Positions 1 to 11,048 of a stretch of DNA of 64,000 nt are shown here, one piece after another. The notes beneath the pieces were generated by a model. It was not told the origin of the DNA, did not search any database, and saw only the letters and a list, made by a program, of their open reading frames with translations. The position numbers were made by a program, and so were the translations under genes. Within the stretch, counting starts at the first letter, position 1, and the number at the start of each line of letters is the position of its first letter. The stretch lies in the NCBI RefSeq assembly GCF_002002885.1, contig NZ_CP019510.1, positions 1,054,001 to 1,118,000 of the forward strand. Direction: 5' to 3'. Source of the DNA: Janthinobacterium sp. LM6 (GTDB lineage: Bacteria > Pseudomonadota > Gammaproteobacteria > Burkholderiales > Burkholderiaceae_D).

Positions 1-1224
1 GTCGTCTGACTTCGCTTCCCACATGCCGGCGAAGACTTCCTTGGCCGCCTTGTTCGAGATCGTGCCGTCGGCGATGCGCTTGAGCATGGCGGCCAGCTGC
101 GCGGCGGAGACGGGGGCGTCGTCCAGGTCCACGCCTTCGCGGTTCAGGGTCGACGATACGTCGCCCATCAGCCAGTTGGCGGCGGCCTTGGCGTTTTCCT
201 TGCCGGCCTTGTCGACCACGGCGACAAAATAGGTGGCCATGGCTTTCGATTGCGTCAGCACCAGCGCGTCGTATTCCGGCAGCGCGTACTCGCTGATGAA
301 CCGGGCGCGCATGGCGGCCGGTAGTTCCGGCATCGAGGCCTTGACCGTGTCGATCCACGCTTGCGAGATGACCAGCGGCGGCAGGTCCGGGTCCGGGAAG
401 TAGCGGTAATCCTGTGCGTCTTCCTTGCTGCGCATTTCGCGCGTTTCCTTGCGGTCCGGATCGTACAGGCGCGTCGCTTGCACGACCTTGCCGCCGTCTT
501 CGATCAGTTCGATCTGGCGGCGCACTTCGACGTGCACGGCTTCTTCGATGAAGCGGAAGGAATTCAGGTTCTTGATTTCGCAGCGGGTGCCGAATTCTTT
601 CTGGCCGACGGGGCGCACGGAGACGTTGACGTCGCAGCGGAACGAGCCTTCCTGCATGTTGCCGTCGCAAACGCCCAGCCACATGACCAGCGAGTGCAGG
701 GCCTTGGCGTAGGCCACGGCTTCGGCGGCGCTGCGGATTTCCGGTTCCGAGACGATTTCCAGCAGCGGCGTGCCGGCGCGGTTCAAGTCGATGCCGCTCA
801 TGCCAGCATAGTCTTCATGCAGCGATTTGCCCGCGTCTTCTTCCAGGTGGGCGCGCGTCAGGTTCACCGTCTTGGTGACGAATTCGCCATCCTTTTCATA
901 GCCGAAGGTCAGGGCGCCGCCGATGACGACGGGGTCTTCGAACTGGCTGATCTGGTAACCCTTCGGTGAATCCGGATAAAAATAGTTTTTGCGCGCGAAG
1001 ACCGAGTGCGGCGCGACGGTGGCGCCGACGGCCAGGCCGAAGCGGATGGCGCGGTCGACAGCCTGCTTGTTCATGACTGGCAGCACGCCTGGCAGTGCCA
1101 GGTCGACGGGGCTCGCTTGCGTATTGGCTTCGGCGCCGTACTTGATCGGCGAACCGCTGAAAATTTTGGATTCGGTCGTGAGCTGCACGTGGTTCTCAAG
1201 ACCGATGACGACTTCCCATTGCAT
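1..1224 (-). CDS. gatB: Aspartyl/glutamyl-tRNA amidotransferase subunit B (partial)
   Basis: GatB activates the side chain of misacylated Glu-tRNAGln or Asp-tRNAAsn and guides ammonia from GatA to it. The reading frame starts at the ATG complement of 1222-1224 ([15 protein letters not shown]) and is open for 408 codons to the window edge. The C-terminal part, including the YqeY-like tail, is therefore missing here. A conserved catalytic-core segment, [17 protein letters not shown], is encoded near 750-820. It follows gatA by 52 nt as the last gene of gatC-gatA-gatB. Identity is firm from sequence and operon position. Confidence 0.97.
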   Translation of the reverse strand, partial: MQWEVVIGLENHVQLTTESKIFSGSPIKYGAEANTQASPVDLALPGVLPVMNKQAVDRAIRFGLAVGATVAPHSVFARKNYFYPDSPKGYQISQFEDPVVIGGALTFGYEKDGEFVTKTVNLTRAHLEEDAGKSLHEDYAGMSGIDLNRAGTPLLEIVSEPEIRSAAEAVAYAKALHSLVMWLGVCDGNMQEGSFRCDVNVSVRPVGQKEFGTRCEIKNLNSFRFIEEAVHVEVRRQIELIEDGGKVVQATRLYDPDRKETREMRSKEDAQDYRYFPDPDLPPLVISQAWIDTVKASMPELPAAMRARFISEYALPEYDALVLTQSKAMATYFVAVVDKAGKENAKAAANWLMGDVSSTLNREGVDLDDAPVSAAQLAAMLKRIADGTISNKAAKEVFAGMWEAKSDD

Positions 1225-1276
1225 AGTGTTCTCGCTTATTTTTTGGTGGCGCCGCCCGGGCGGCGCAAATTTTTTC

Positions 1277-2761
1277 TTAAATGCCGGCAGGGCTGCGCGT
1301 ATGCCAGTCCGTCACTTGCTGGAACTGGTGGGCGATATTGAGCAGCTTGGCTTCGCCAAAATAATTGCCGATGATTTGCAGGCCGACGGGGCGCTTGGCG
1401 TTCTTCTCGCCCTCGCCGAAACCACACGGTATCGACATGCCGGGCAGGCCGGCCAGGCTGGTCGACAGGGTGTAGATGTCGGCCAGGTAGTTCGCCACCG
1501 GGTCGTCCGTCTTGTCGCCCAGGTCCCAGGCGACAGTCGGCGCAACGGGGCCCATGATGACGTCGCAGACGGCGTTCGGGCCATTTAATACGGCATCGAA
1601 ATCCTGTGCGATCAGGCGGCGGATCTTTTGCGCCTTCAGGTAGTAGGCGTCGTAGTAGCCGTGGCACAGCACGTAGGTGCCAACCATGATGCGGCGCTGC
1701 ACCTCCGGGCCGAAGCCCTGGGCGCGCGACTTTTTGTACATGTCCTGCAAGTCCTTGTACTCGGTAGCGCGGTGGCCGTAGCGCACGCCGTCGTAGCGCG
1801 ACAGGTTCGACGACGCTTCGGCCGGCGCGATCATGTAGTAGGCGGGAATCGACAGGGCGGTGTTCGGCAGCGAGATGTCGACCAGGGTGGCGCCCAGTTT
1901 TTCATATTGCGCCAGTGCGCCGCGCACCGCTGCTTCCACGTCCTTGGCCAGGCCCTCGCCGAAGTACTCGCGCGGCACGCCGATGCGCAAGCCTGTCAAT
2001 GGCTGGCCCAGTTCACGCGAAAAATCTTCGGCCACGCCGCCCTGTTCCGGCGACAGGCTGGTCGAGTCGCGTTCGTCGAAGCCGGCCATGGCGGTGAGCA
2101 GCAGGGCGCAGTCTTCGGCCGAGCGGGCCATCGGGCCGCCCTGGTCCAGCGACGAGGCGAAGGCGATCATGCCGAAGCGCGAGACGCGGCCGTACGTCGG
2201 CTTGATGCCGGTGATGCCGCAAAACGCGGCCGGCTGGCGGATCGAGCCGCCCGTGTCGGTGCCGGTGGCGGCAGGCGTCAGCCCAGCCGCCACGGCGGCG
2301 GCCGAGCCGCCGGACGAGCCGCCCGGCACTGCCGTCTTGTCCCACGGATTCTGCACGGCGCCGAAGGCCGAGTTTTCATTGCCGGAACCCATGGCGAATT
2401 CATCGCAATTGACCTTGCCAAGGGTGACCATGCCGGCGGCCTGGAATTTCTCCACCACAGTGGCGTCAAACGGGCTGGCGTAGTCGGCCAGCATTTTCGA
2501 GCCGGCCGTCGTGCGCCAGCCCTTCGTGACGAACAGGTCCTTGTGGGCGATCGGCACGCCCGTCAAGGGCGTGGCCGTGCCGGCGGCAATGCGCGCATCC
2601 GCTTCGGCAGCTTGCGCCAGGGTCAGGGCACGGTCGACGTGCAGGAAGGCGTTCGAGCTGTCCGCTTCGATGCGGTCGAGGAAATGCGTCGCCAGTGCAA
2701 CGGCGGAAATTTCCTTGTTCTGCAAAAGCGTGGACAGCTGTTTGATGGATTTTGTATGCAT
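1277..2761 (-). CDS. gatA: Aspartyl/glutamyl-tRNA amidotransferase subunit A
   Basis: This is the amidase-signature subunit that hydrolyses glutamine to supply ammonia to GatB. The 494-aa protein carries the expected Ser-cisSer-Lys triad: Lys74 in IAHKDLF, Ser149 in [13 protein letters not shown] and Ser173 in [11 protein letters not shown]. The start at 2761 ([10 protein letters not shown]) is preferred over an upstream in-frame start at 2806 because it begins at the conserved N-terminal helix and gives family length. It lies 53 nt after gatC and 52 nt before gatB, consistent with one operon. Nothing is unusual. Confidence 0.97.
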   Translation of the reverse strand: MHTKSIKQLSTLLQNKEISAVALATHFLDRIEADSSNAFLHVDRALTLAQAAEADARIAAGTATPLTGVPIAHKDLFVTKGWRTTAGSKMLADYASPFDATVVEKFQAAGMVTLGKVNCDEFAMGSGNENSAFGAVQNPWDKTAVPGGSSGGSAAAVAAGLTPAATGTDTGGSIRQPAAFCGITGIKPTYGRVSRFGMIAFASSLDQGGPMARSAEDCALLLTAMAGFDERDSTSLSPEQGGVAEDFSRELGQPLTGLRIGVPREYFGEGLAKDVEAAVRGALAQYEKLGATLVDISLPNTALSIPAYYMIAPAEASSNLSRYDGVRYGHRATEYKDLQDMYKKSRAQGFGPEVQRRIMVGTYVLCHGYYDAYYLKAQKIRRLIAQDFDAVLNGPNAVCDVIMGPVAPTVAWDLGDKTDDPVANYLADIYTLSTSLAGLPGMSIPCGFGEGEKNAKRPVGLQIIGNYFGEAKLLNIAHQFQQVTDWHTRSPAGI

Positions 2762-2814
2762 GGCGTTTCTATTTTGATATTCGGCAAGAAGGCGGGAGCG
2801 GCGCAACGGCGTGT

Positions 2815-3117
2815 TTATTCGATAACCTTGGGCACGAGATAGAGTCCATCCTGGACTTTCGGCGCCACGGCCTGGTAGGCATCGCGGCGGTTCTGTTCCG
2901 TGGCGATATCGTCGCGCAGGCGCAGGGCGATATTGTCCATGTGGGCAGCCAGCGGGTGGCTCAGGGGTGCCACGCCATCGGTATTGACGGCTTGCATTTG
3001 TTCCGCGAGTGCAAAAATCTTGTTCAATTGGGCCAAAGACGTGACGGCCTGGTCGTCGGCCATTTCAAGTTGGGCCAGGTGGGCGATGCGTTTTACGTCG
3101 GAGAGTGTCAGGGACAT
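2815..3117 (-). CDS. gatC: Aspartyl/glutamyl-tRNA amidotransferase subunit C
   Basis: GatC is the small subunit that wraps around GatA and stabilises the amidotransferase. The 100-aa product begins [19 protein letters not shown] and ends in the typical [11 protein letters not shown] tail. The frame is open further upstream to 3264, but the 49 extra codons have no family similarity, so the ATG at 3117 was chosen. It is the first gene of the gatCAB operon and is divergent from mreB, with a 350-nt shared upstream region. Confidence 0.96.
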   Translation of the reverse strand: MSLTLSDVKRIAHLAQLEMADDQAVTSLAQLNKIFALAEQMQAVNTDGVAPLSHPLAAHMDNIALRLRDDIATEQNRRDAYQAVAPKVQDGLYLVPKVIE

Positions 3118-4511
<1,394 letters not shown>

Positions 4512-4522
4512 TCTGACAGAAG

Positions 4523-4549
4523 GGCCGGAAACCATTCCGGCCTTTTTTT
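4523..4549 (+). terminator. Rho-independent terminator after mreB
   Basis: Perfect 8-bp stem GGCCGGAA (4523-4530) / TTCCGGCC (4535-4542) with a 4-nt loop, followed by seven T residues. It lies 11 nt after the mreB stop and before mreC. Partial termination here would give MreB in excess of MreC/MreD. Confidence 0.88.
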
Positions 4550-4619
4550 GGTTTTGGCGCCGGCGTCTGACCGGGGCCTGCACGTTGGCGCACTGCGCCT
4601 GGCCTGATTATTGGAAGTC

Positions 4620-5693
4620 ATGGAATACAGTCCTCCGCCACTTTTCAAACAAGGCGCCTCCGCCCGCGTCAAGATGATGGTGTTCGCCGGCATTTCAATC
4701 GCCCTGCTGCTGGTCGATTCGCGCATGCACGCGCTGACTGCCGTGCGCCAGGCCGTCGGCACCGTGCTGTATCCGGTGCAGATGGCAGCTCTGGTGCCGC
4801 GCGATGTGGCGCTTGGCGTCGGCAATTACTTTTCTTCGCTGTCCGCTCTGGAAAAACAGGTGCGCGACCTGAAACACGAGCAAATCGCCTCGGCGCAGAT
4901 ACTGCAGCAGGCGCAGCTCAACATCGTTGAAAACAACCACTTGCGCAAATTGATGGAAGCGCGCGAGCGCGTTCCCGTCAAGACCATGATGGCCGAAGTC
5001 CTGTATGACACGCGCGATTCGGCCACGCGCAAGATCGTGCTCGATCGCGGTATCCAGCATGGCGTGGAACTGGGCCGTCCCGTGATCGACAACCTCGGCG
5101 TGGTGGGACAAGTCACGCGCGTGTTCCCGTTCACCTCCGAAGTGACCCTGCTGACGGATGAAGAGCAAGCCATTCCCGTGCAGCTGCTGCGCAACGGCGT
5201 GCGCAGCGTGGCCATCGGCCGCGGCAAGTCCGGCACCATGGAGCTGCGCTTCACGGCCCCCAGCGCCGACATCCAGATCGGCGACATCGTCATTACCTCG
5301 GGCCTCGACGGCCTGTACCCGGCCGGCCTGGCCGTGGCACGCGTGACCCTGGTCGAGCGCAATGCGCATGGCCCGTTTGGCCGTGTCGTGTGCCAGCCGC
5401 TGGCCGGCATCGAACGCAACACACAGCTGCTCATCTTGATGACGTCGCCCGAGATTCCACCGCGCCCGCCCGCTGAAGATGTCAAGACGGGCCGCAAGAT
5501 CGCCGGCAAGATGGCACCGATCAAGGACCCTGCCAAGGAGCCTGCGGCTGCCGCTGCGACACCGCCGGCCGTCAATGCGGCCGCAGTGCCGGCCGCGAAA
5601 CCGCCTGCCGGCCCCGCGCCGAAACCGGCGGCGCCTGCCGCAACGCCTGTACCAACACCTGCTGCCGTGCCACCGAAGGAAGCGACACGATGA
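4620..5693 (+). CDS. mreC: Rod shape-determining protein MreC
   Basis: MreC is a single-pass inner-membrane protein whose periplasmic beta-domains contact PBP2 and help activate the elongasome. The 357-aa protein has a membrane segment near residues 17-36 (MVFAGISIALLLVD), then a coiled-coil (LEKQVRDLKHEQI) and the beta-barrel domain. The last ~75 residues are an Ala/Pro-rich, low-complexity tail, longer than in E. coli. I chose the ATG at 4620; a TTG three codons upstream is also possible. The stop overlaps the mreD start as ATGA (5690-5693), implying translational coupling. Confidence 0.96.
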   Translation: MEYSPPPLFKQGASARVKMMVFAGISIALLLVDSRMHALTAVRQAVGTVLYPVQMAALVPRDVALGVGNYFSSLSALEKQVRDLKHEQIASAQILQQAQLNIVENNHLRKLMEARERVPVKTMMAEVLYDTRDSATRKIVLDRGIQHGVELGRPVIDNLGVVGQVTRVFPFTSEVTLLTDEEQAIPVQLLRNGVRSVAIGRGKSGTMELRFTAPSADIQIGDIVITSGLDGLYPAGLAVARVTLVERNAHGPFGRVVCQPLAGIERNTQLLILMTSPEIPPRPPAEDVKTGRKIAGKMAPIKDPAKEPAAAAATPPAVNAAAVPAAKPPAGPAPKPAAPAATPVPTPAAVPPKEATR

Positions 5694-6202
5694 ACCGCCC
5701 GCATTACATCCTGCTGCCGGTCAGCCCCCTGTTCATCGGTTTTTCCCTGCTGTGCGCTTTTTTGCTGAACCTGCTGCCGTGGGGACAGTTCGTCGGCGTG
5801 CCCGATTTCGTCGCCCTGGTGCTGGTCTTCTGGGGCATCCACCAGCCGCGCAAGGTCGGCATCGGCGTGGCGTTCTTCATGGGCCTGATGATGGACGTGC
5901 ACGATTCGACCCTGTTGGGCGAGAATGCGCTGGCCTACACCTTGCTCTCGTATTTCGCCATCATGATGCACCGCCGCGTGCTGTGGTTTCCCATCCTGAC
6001 GCAGGCGCTGCACGTGCTGCCGCTGCTGCTGCTGACGCAGGCGCTGCAATTGCTGACGCGGCTGATCGTCTCGGGCCGCTTCCCCGGCTGGCTCAATTTC
6101 ATCGAGAGCTTCGTCGCCGTGGCCCTGTGGCCCCTCGTCACGTGGATCCTGCTGGCGCCGCAGCGCCGCGCCGTGGACCGTGACCACAACCGGCCGATTT
6201 GA
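5690..6202 (+). CDS. mreD: Rod shape-determining protein MreD
   Basis: MreD is a small polytopic inner-membrane elongasome protein. The 170-aa product is almost entirely hydrophobic, with about five predicted membrane segments and the family-typical start MNRPHYILLPVSPLFIGFS. It overlaps the mreC stop by 4 nt and is followed 12 nt later by mrdA, so it sits inside a coupled operon. Assignment rests on position, length and hydrophobic pattern, since MreD conserves few residues. Confidence 0.94.
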   Translation: MNRPHYILLPVSPLFIGFSLLCAFLLNLLPWGQFVGVPDFVALVLVFWGIHQPRKVGIGVAFFMGLMMDVHDSTLLGENALAYTLLSYFAIMMHRRVLWFPILTQALHVLPLLLLTQALQLLTRLIVSGRFPGWLNFIESFVAVALWPLVTWILLAPQRRAVDRDHNRPI

Positions 6203-6214
6203 CGGGCGCCTGCC

Positions 6215-8185
6215 ATGACTGAACTGAAGAACACCGAGCGCGAACTGCATTTTTTCCGCATGCGCCTGACCATCCTGGGCGCGCTCGTCTTCGTCTGCTT
6301 TTCGCTGCTGCTGGCGCGTTTCATCTGGCTGCAGGTGATCAAGCACGAGGACTATGCGACCAAGGCCGAAGACAACCGCATCGCCGTGGTGCCCATCGTG
6401 CCAACGCGCGGCCTGATCCTCGACCGCAACGGCGTGGTATTGGCGCGCAATTACTCGGCCTACACGCTGGAAATCACGCCATCGAAATTGAGCGCCAGCC
6501 TTGATTCCGTGATCGACGAGCTGTCGACCCTGGTGCAGATCGACATCAAGGACCGCCGCCGCTTCAAGAAGCTGCTGGAAGAATCGAAGAACTTCGTCAG
6601 CGTGCCGCTGCGCACGCGCCTGACGGACGAGGAAGTGGCGCGCTTCACGGCGCAGCGCTTCCGCTTCCCTGGCGTCGAGGTGCAGGCGCGCCTGTTCCGC
6701 CAGTATCCGATGGGCGAAATCGCCTCGCACGTGGTGGGCTTCATCGGCCGCATCAACCGCAACGAAGCCAAGGCGTTGGAAGAGGGCGAGGACGCGGCCA
6801 ACTACAACGGCACCGACCATATCGGCAAGGAAGGCCTGGAAAAAAGCTACGAGAAGCAGCTGCATGGCACCACCGGCTACGAAGAGGTGGAAGTGTCGGC
6901 CGGCGGGCGCGCCATGCGCACCCTGTCGCGCACGGCGGCCACCCCTGGCAATAACCTGATCCTGTCGATCGACATCGAATTGCAAAAAGTGGTCGAGGAA
7001 GCGTTCGGCGAATGGCGCGGCGCGGCCGTGGCCATCGACCCGGCCACGGGCGACATCCTCGCCTACGTCTCCAAGCCAGGCTACGACCCCAACCTGTTCG
7101 TCGACGGCATCGACCAGCAAAGCTGGAACGAACTCAATACTTCGCTGGACCGGCCTATGGTCAACCGTCCCTTGTCCGGCACCTACGCGCCCGGCTCGAC
7201 CTTCAAGCCCTTCATGGCGTTGGCCGCGCTCGAATTGGGCAAGCGCACGCCAAGCCAGTCAATTTCCGACCCCGGCTTCTTCATCCTCGGCGGCCACACC
7301 TTCCGCGACGACAAGGTGGGCGGCCATGGCACGGTGGACATGCACAAGTCCATCGTCGTCTCGTGCAACACCTATTATTACCAGCTGGGGCGCGACATGG
7401 GCATCGACGCCATCCACGACTTCATGAAGCCGTTCGGTTTCGGCCAGCTGACGGGCATCGACCTGAATAATGAAAAGACGGGCGTGCTGCCGTCGACGGA
7501 ATGGAAGCGCAACCGCTTCAAGACGCCGCAGCAGAAAAAATGGGTGGGCGGCGACACGATTTCGGTGAGTAACGGCTCTGGCTACAATTCGTATACGCCG
7601 CTGCAGATCGCCCACGCGACAGCCAACCTGGCCAATAACGGCGTGGTGATGAAACCGCATCTGGTGAAGATCATCGAAGACGCCGCCACGCGCGCGCGTA
7701 CTCTGACGGTGCCCAAGGAAAGCTACCGCATCGCGCTCAAGCAGGAAAACATCGACATCATCAAGCGCGCCATGGTGGGCGTGACCAGCGAGCAAGGCGG
7801 CACGGCCGCGCGCATCTTCACCGGTGTGCAGTACACGGTGGGCGGCAAGACGGGTACGGCGCAGGTGGTGGGCATCAAGAAAAACGAGAAGTACAATGCC
7901 AAGCTGCTGGCCGAACGCCTGCGCGACAACGCTTTGTTTACGGCCTTCGCGCCGGCCGACAAGCCGCGCATCGCGATTGCCATCGTGGTGGAAAACGCGG
8001 GCTTCGGCGCCGGCGTGGCCGCGCCGATCGCGCGCAAGGCGCTCGACTACTATCTGCTGGGCAAGCGCCCGAGCGACAAGGAAAAGGACACCACCAAGGT
8101 GCCCAAGGAAGATGTCGACGAAGTGCGCACCCTGGAAGAAATCACGGACGAGCAAGCAGCCCCGACGGCACCTGCCAGACAATAA
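6215..8185 (+). CDS. mrdA: Penicillin-binding protein 2, elongation transpeptidase
   Basis: PBP2 cross-links peptidoglycan during lateral growth and works with RodA. The 656-aa protein has an N-terminal membrane anchor (about 20-42), a dimerisation domain, then the transpeptidase domain. All three active-site motifs are present: Ser328 in STFK, SCN at 383-385, and K545-T-G in GGKTGTAQV. The last ~30 residues are charged. It starts 12 nt after mreD, and rodA starts 8 nt after its stop. This is the usual mreBCD-mrdA-rodA order. Confidence 0.97.
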   Translation: MTELKNTERELHFFRMRLTILGALVFVCFSLLLARFIWLQVIKHEDYATKAEDNRIAVVPIVPTRGLILDRNGVVLARNYSAYTLEITPSKLSASLDSVIDELSTLVQIDIKDRRRFKKLLEESKNFVSVPLRTRLTDEEVARFTAQRFRFPGVEVQARLFRQYPMGEIASHVVGFIGRINRNEAKALEEGEDAANYNGTDHIGKEGLEKSYEKQLHGTTGYEEVEVSAGGRAMRTLSRTAATPGNNLILSIDIELQKVVEEAFGEWRGAAVAIDPATGDILAYVSKPGYDPNLFVDGIDQQSWNELNTSLDRPMVNRPLSGTYAPGSTFKPFMALAALELGKRTPSQSISDPGFFILGGHTFRDDKVGGHGTVDMHKSIVVSCNTYYYQLGRDMGIDAIHDFMKPFGFGQLTGIDLNNEKTGVLPSTEWKRNRFKTPQQKKWVGGDTISVSNGSGYNSYTPLQIAHATANLANNGVVMKPHLVKIIEDAATRARTLTVPKESYRIALKQENIDIIKRAMVGVTSEQGGTAARIFTGVQYTVGGKTGTAQVVGIKKNEKYNAKLLAERLRDNALFTAFAPADKPRIAIAIVVENAGFGAGVAAPIARKALDYYLLGKRPSDKEKDTTKVPKEDVDEVRTLEEITDEQAAPTAPARQ

Positions 8186-8193
8186 GGAAGCAC

Positions 8194-9309
8194 ATGCCCA
8201 TTAACGAGAGGCGCTCGCTGTGGCGGCGCGCCAAACCCTATCTGGCGGTGTTCGATCCGCCGCTGATGATCATCATCCTGATGCTGCTCAGCACCAGTCT
8301 GCTGACCTTGTATTCGGCCAGCATCGGTATCCCCGGCAAGATCGAGGACCATTTGCGCAACATATTGCTGTGCTTTTTCGTCATGTGGGTCGCGGCCAAC
8401 GTCACGCCGCAGATGATGATGCGCATCGCGGTGCCCGCCTATACGGTGTCGGTGATCTTGCTGGTGGCCGTGGCGCTGTTCGGCACCATCAAGCTCGGTG
8501 CGCGGCGCTGGCTGCATATCGGCGTGATCGACATCCAGCCGTCGGAATTCCTGAAGATCGCCACGCCGCTGATGCTGGCCTGGTTCTTCCAGCACAATGC
8601 GGGGGCTCTGCGCTGGAAATCATTTGTGATGGCGGCCGTGCTGTTGCTGGCGCCCGTCTATTTGATCGCGCGCCAGCCCGACCTGGGCACGGCGCTGCTG
8701 GTGGTGGCGGCCGGCTTTACCGTCATCTTCCTGGCTGGCCTGTCGTGGAAGGTGTTGGCCGGCTTGCTGATCACCTTTGTTTCCTGCCTGCCGATCGCCT
8801 GGTCTCACCTGCATGATTACCAGCGCGACCGTGTGATGATGCTGATCGACCCGACCAAGGACCCGCTGGGCAAGGGTTTCCATATCATCCAGTCCATCAT
8901 CGCCATCGGTTCCGGCGGCATGACGGGCAAGGGCTGGACGCACGGCACGCAAGCCCACCTGGAGTTTGTTCCGGAACGCACGACCGATTTTATTTTTGCC
9001 GTATATTCCGAGGAATTCGGCCTGGTCGGTAACTTGATCCTGATGCTGATGTATTTGCTGCTGGTGGGACGGGGGCTGATGATCGCCGCCAACGCCCCCA
9101 GTTTTTTCACTCGCCTGCTGGCAGGAGCGATCACTATGATTTTCTTTACTTACGCCTTCGTCAACATGGGCATGGTCAGCGGCATCGTGCCGGTGGTCGG
9201 CGTCCCCTTGCCATTCCTCAGCTATGGCGGCACCGCGCTGCTGACCCTGGGCGTGGCCACCGGTATCCTGATGAGCATTCAGCGCCACCGCAAGCTGGTG
9301 CAGACCTGA
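8194..9309 (+). CDS. rodA: Rod shape-determining SEDS glycosyltransferase RodA
   Basis: RodA is the SEDS-family glycan polymerase that pairs with PBP2. The 371-aa protein has about ten hydrophobic segments. It carries the hallmark loop EFVPERTTDFIFAVYSEEFG (about 260-280), with the conserved acidic residue thought to be catalytic, and the C-terminal VPLPFLSYGGTALL motif. The TGA at 9307-9309 shares its last base with the rlpA ATG at 9309, so the two are tightly coupled. Also called mrdB. Confidence 0.97.
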   Translation: MPINERRSLWRRAKPYLAVFDPPLMIIILMLLSTSLLTLYSASIGIPGKIEDHLRNILLCFFVMWVAANVTPQMMMRIAVPAYTVSVILLVAVALFGTIKLGARRWLHIGVIDIQPSEFLKIATPLMLAWFFQHNAGALRWKSFVMAAVLLLAPVYLIARQPDLGTALLVVAAGFTVIFLAGLSWKVLAGLLITFVSCLPIAWSHLHDYQRDRVMMLIDPTKDPLGKGFHIIQSIIAIGSGGMTGKGWTHGTQAHLEFVPERTTDFIFAVYSEEFGLVGNLILMLMYLLLVGRGLMIAANAPSFFTRLLAGAITMIFFTYAFVNMGMVSGIVPVVGVPLPFLSYGGTALLTLGVATGILMSIQRHRKLVQT

Positions 9310-10349
9310 TGCGCGCGCCATTCGATACCTTCGCCATGCGCGGGCTGAGCCTGACGGTCTTGCTGACCCTGGCCGCGTGCGGCACCACGCCGCAAAAGCC
9401 GCCGGCCAACGTGCCGATGCCGCCGGGCGGCAAGGTCAAGTCCCCTGTGCGCCAGGATCCCACCTTGCCTGCGCTGCCGGCGGCCGGTTCCGGGCGTGGC
9501 GGCTACTACAAGGATGATGGCCCGGGCGACAATCCGCCGGCCAACCTGCGCGACGTGCCCGATGCGGAAGTGCGCAACGAGCCGTATTCCACGCGCTCGA
9601 ACCGTCCTTATGTTGTCTTCGGCAAGACCTACACGCCGATCACCAACAACGAGCCTTTTACCCAGAAAGGCACGGGTACCTGGTATGGCAAGAAATTCCA
9701 TGGCCAGCGCACCTCGTCCGGTGAAATCTACGATATGTACAAGATGACGGCGGCCCATCCCACCTTGCCGATTCCATCGTATGCGCGCGTGACGAGCATC
9801 GACAGCGGCGAGCAGGTGATCGTGCGCATCAACGACCGCGGTCCGTTCCATGCCACGCGCGTCATCGACGTGTCTTACACGGCGGCGCTGAAACTGGGCT
9901 TTCTCGGGAAGGGCAGCCACCAGGTGGTCGTCGAACGCTTGCTGCCGGCCGATATCGACGCCATCCTGGCTGCCAGAGCGGCGCCCAAGCCGGTGCCGTC
10001 CGTGGTGGCTATCTCCATCGATACGCCGGTGGAAACGGGCGCCGTGGTGCAGCCGGAAGTGTCGACGCAGATGCTGCCCGTCGATGCGACGGTGGCCATG
10101 CCGGCGCCGGCGGCGCTGGCCAGCGGCTTCTATTTGCAGCTGGGTGCTTATTCGCGCGCCGACAATGCGGAATCAGGACGTTCGCGCCTGGCGCCATACG
10201 CGGCAGCCCTGGGGACCCTGGGCGTGGTGCAGGCCGGTAACCTGTTCCGCCTGTACGGCGGACCGTTCTCCAGCCGCGCCGAGGCGGCCCGCGCGGCGGC
10301 GAATTTGCCGGAATCGACAGGCATCAAGCCCATCGTGATCCAAAGGTAG
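9309..10349 (+). CDS. rlpA: Septal ring lytic transglycosylase RlpA (lipoprotein)
   Basis: RlpA is an outer-membrane lipoprotein that cleaves peptide-free (denuded) glycan strands. The 346-aa protein has a lipobox ending at Cys24 (LTLAAC). Its double-psi beta-barrel contains His150 (AAHPTLP) and Asp176 (INDRGPF), matching in spacing the catalytic His/Asp pair known in Pseudomonas aeruginosa RlpA. A SPOR domain occupies about 268-346. An ATG at residue 10 would also give a lipoprotein. The stop (10347-10349) directly abuts the stop of the opposing gene, with no terminator between them. Confidence 0.95.
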   Translation: MRAPFDTFAMRGLSLTVLLTLAACGTTPQKPPANVPMPPGGKVKSPVRQDPTLPALPAAGSGRGGYYKDDGPGDNPPANLRDVPDAEVRNEPYSTRSNRPYVVFGKTYTPITNNEPFTQKGTGTWYGKKFHGQRTSSGEIYDMYKMTAAHPTLPIPSYARVTSIDSGEQVIVRINDRGPFHATRVIDVSYTAALKLGFLGKGSHQVVVERLLPADIDAILAARAAPKPVPSVVAISIDTPVETGAVVQPEVSTQMLPVDATVAMPAPAALASGFYLQLGAYSRADNAESGRSRLAPYAAALGTLGVVQAGNLFRLYGGPFSSRAEAARAAANLPESTGIKPIVIQR

Positions 10350-11048
10350 TTATTTACAATTGCGCAGGTCTTGTTCCGGGAACTGCGCCTTGATCTTCTC
10401 CAGACGCGCGCGCGTGGCGGCGTCGAGGTCGCGGAACTGGTAAGCCATCTGCTTGCTGGCGCTGTAGCGCGGTGCGACGCGGGCGCTGTGCACGCCCTGT
10501 TTGTTGAGCGATGCCAGCTGGCTTTGTGCGCTGGTTTCCGACTTGAACACGCCCAGTGAAATGCCCCAGCGCAGCGGGCTGCTTTCATTCATGATGAAGT
10601 AATTTGTCACGCCCAGCTGCTTCAATTCGCCGGCCTTGCGGTCGGCGCCTTCCTTGCTGCCCTGCGGCGGGATGTACACCATGTAGCTGGAAATCTCCTG
10701 GCCTGCCACGTTGCGGCGCGACTGGCGGTCGCCCAGGTCCAGCGACGCCACTTGCGCTTCGAAGCGGCGCCCGTCAGCCAGCAGGAAATTGCCCACTTCC
10801 GTGCACGCATACGATGTCGGCGGCGCCGGTGCTGCCGTCGCCGGCGTCACTACCTCTTCGGCGGCAGGCGGCGCGGCGGGCATCATGGCCTGCTCCTGCG
10901 TCAGCAAGGTGAGCTTGGTCGCTTGCAGCTGGTTTTTCAGGCGCGCCGGTTCGCGCGTCTCCGTGCGAAAACTGCCCAGATAACCCTGGCCGATGGCCAG
11001 CACCAGCAGGTTGACGCCGGCCAGCAGCCAGAAGACGAATTTCAGCAT
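10350..11048 (-). CDS. SPOR domain-containing inner-membrane protein
   Basis: This 232-aa protein has one N-terminal membrane segment (about 3-22, FVFWLLAGVNLLVLAIG), a variable Ala/Pro linker, and a C-terminal region resembling the SPOR fold (about 110-200), which binds denuded glycan at division sites. It overlaps coaX upstream by 7 nt, so it is translated with it. No specific family name is recognised; a role at the septum is inferred from the SPOR domain only. It is one of three SPOR proteins within about 5.5 kb. Confidence 0.8.
   Translation of the reverse strand: MLKFVFWLLAGVNLLVLAIGQGYLGSFRTETREPARLKNQLQATKLTLLTQEQAMMPAAPPAAEEVVTPATAAPAPPTSYACTEVGNFLLADGRRFEAQVASLDLGDRQSRRNVAGQEISSYMVYIPPQGSKEGADRKAGELKQLGVTNYFIMNESSPLRWGISLGVFKSETSAQSQLASLNKQGVHSARVAPRYSASKQMAYQFRDLDAATRARLEKIKAQFPEQDLRNCK

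Noticed and set aside
4826-7120. A 764-codon open frame on the minus strand across mreC, mreD and mrdA
   Set aside because: It is antisense to clearly identified genes, has low-complexity His/Arg/Gln-rich content typical of GC-rich shadow frames, and no recognisable domain.
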